64,000 nt of DNA, from positions 1 to 64,000 of the forward strand of contig CAVPTI010000021.1 of assembly GCA_963708775.1 (NCBI GenBank), read 5' to 3'. Positions 63,810-64,000 of the stretch are shown piece after piece (position 1 is the stretch's first letter; each line of letters begins with the position of its first letter). Under the pieces are notes generated by a model. That model ran no database searches. It was not told where the DNA came from and saw only the letters and a program-made list of their open reading frames with translations. The DNA is from JAGVSR01 sp963708775 (GTDB taxonomy: Bacteria > Pseudomonadota > Alphaproteobacteria > Rhizobiales > Hyphomicrobiaceae). The position numbers were made by a program, and so were the translations under genes.

Positions 63810-64000
63810 GTGTATGATGTGGCGATTATCGGTGGCGGCCACAATGGTCTGACGGCTGCGGCGTACCTCTCGCGCGCTGGGCTTTCCGTGGTGGTTTTGG
63901 AAAAAAATGCGGTGGCGGGAGGTGCGGCGCTAACGGAGGCGTTTCATCCCGGCTTCCGCAACTCCGTCGCGTCCTACACTGTGAGCCTGCTCGATCCGGG
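63810..64000 (+). CDS. PYROXD2-like FAD-dependent oxidoreductase, 5' end only
   Basis: The window ends 63 codons into this gene. A GTG start preceded by AGGA gives an FAD-binding Rossmann start VYDVAIIGGGHNGLTAAAYL, the Glu that binds ribose (VVVLEKNAVAGGAALTEAFH) and GFRNSVASYTVSLLDP. This matches the N-terminus of the phytoene-desaturase-like PYROXD2 group, putative flavin amine/carotenoid-type oxidoreductases. The product name is a family label; the substrate is unknown. Confidence 0.8.
   Translation, partial: MYDVAIIGGGHNGLTAAAYLSRAGLSVVVLEKNAVAGGAALTEAFHPGFRNSVASYTVSLLDP

Noticed and set aside
1..64000. CRISPR arrays, tRNA or rRNA genes, prophage modules
   Set aside because: I looked for regularly spaced repeats, conserved tRNA-like arms and phage structural genes and saw none; a tRNA could still be missed without a covariance-model search.

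Overview
The window reads as chromosome of an alphaproteobacterium, most likely a member of the Hyphomicrobiales. The evidence is gene content, not a marker gene: a DUF992 protein, an HWE-type histidine kinase, an egtB-egtD pair, and the arrangement ilvE / MarR regulator / OmpR-type regulator / sensor kinase at 59.4-63.3 kb, which resembles the petP-petR neighbourhood of alphaproteobacteria. I recognised no rRNA, tRNA or CRISPR array.

Layout. 0-4.4 kb: a heavily frameshifted RND efflux pump and its adaptor. 4.4-6.3 kb: a possible IS fragment, then an outer-membrane porin. 6.3-14.7 kb: a transport and peptidase block (M20 peptidase, two divergent DASS-type permeases with TrkA-C domains, an AbgT-type transporter and a membrane protein with a repeat domain). 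14.7-23.1 kb: small exported proteins, a baeRF-family protein, a patatin-like lipoprotein, a META-domain protein, an L,D-transpeptidase and an AraC regulator. 23.5-30.9 kb: a broken TonB receptor, a tungstate/molybdate-type binding protein, a small membrane protein, a TiaS-like protein, an Rrf2 regulator, an unknown protein and a PotD-like protein without a signal peptide. 31-33.3 kb: ergothioneine genes egtBD. 33.5-41.5 kb: a mixture including an interrupted hydrolase, an HWE kinase, an arylsulfatase divergent from a Crp-family regulator, and rfbD. 41.9-49.1 kb: a two-component system with an EF-hand lipoprotein downstream, a receiver-like protein plus SGNH hydrolase, and an orphan CpaC secretin. 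49.2-64 kb: intact genes (membrane hydrolase, Na/Ca exchanger, DUF1003, a large exported putative cysteine hydrolase, Cfa, receiver protein, PNPOx-like, two pentapeptide proteins, a kinase/regulator/MarR set, ilvE, start of a PYROXD2-like oxidoreductase).

Two things stand out. First, a 16-bp direct-repeat element (TGTTACACRCKGTTAC) lies both upstream of the 44 kb two-component system and upstream of the secretin gene at 49 kb. It suggests one regulon covering the kinase/regulator, receiver/SGNH and secretin genes. Second, about ten genes left of 49 kb are interrupted while none right of it are. Several breaks are repaired by a single base next to a short homopolymer, so sequencing or assembly error must be weighed against real decay.

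The best candidate for a poorly described system is the 23.5-28.9 kb island. It puts outer-membrane uptake, a TupA/ModA-like binding protein, a membrane protein resembling a transporter S-component, a TiaS-like nucleotide-binding protein and an Rrf2 regulator side by side.
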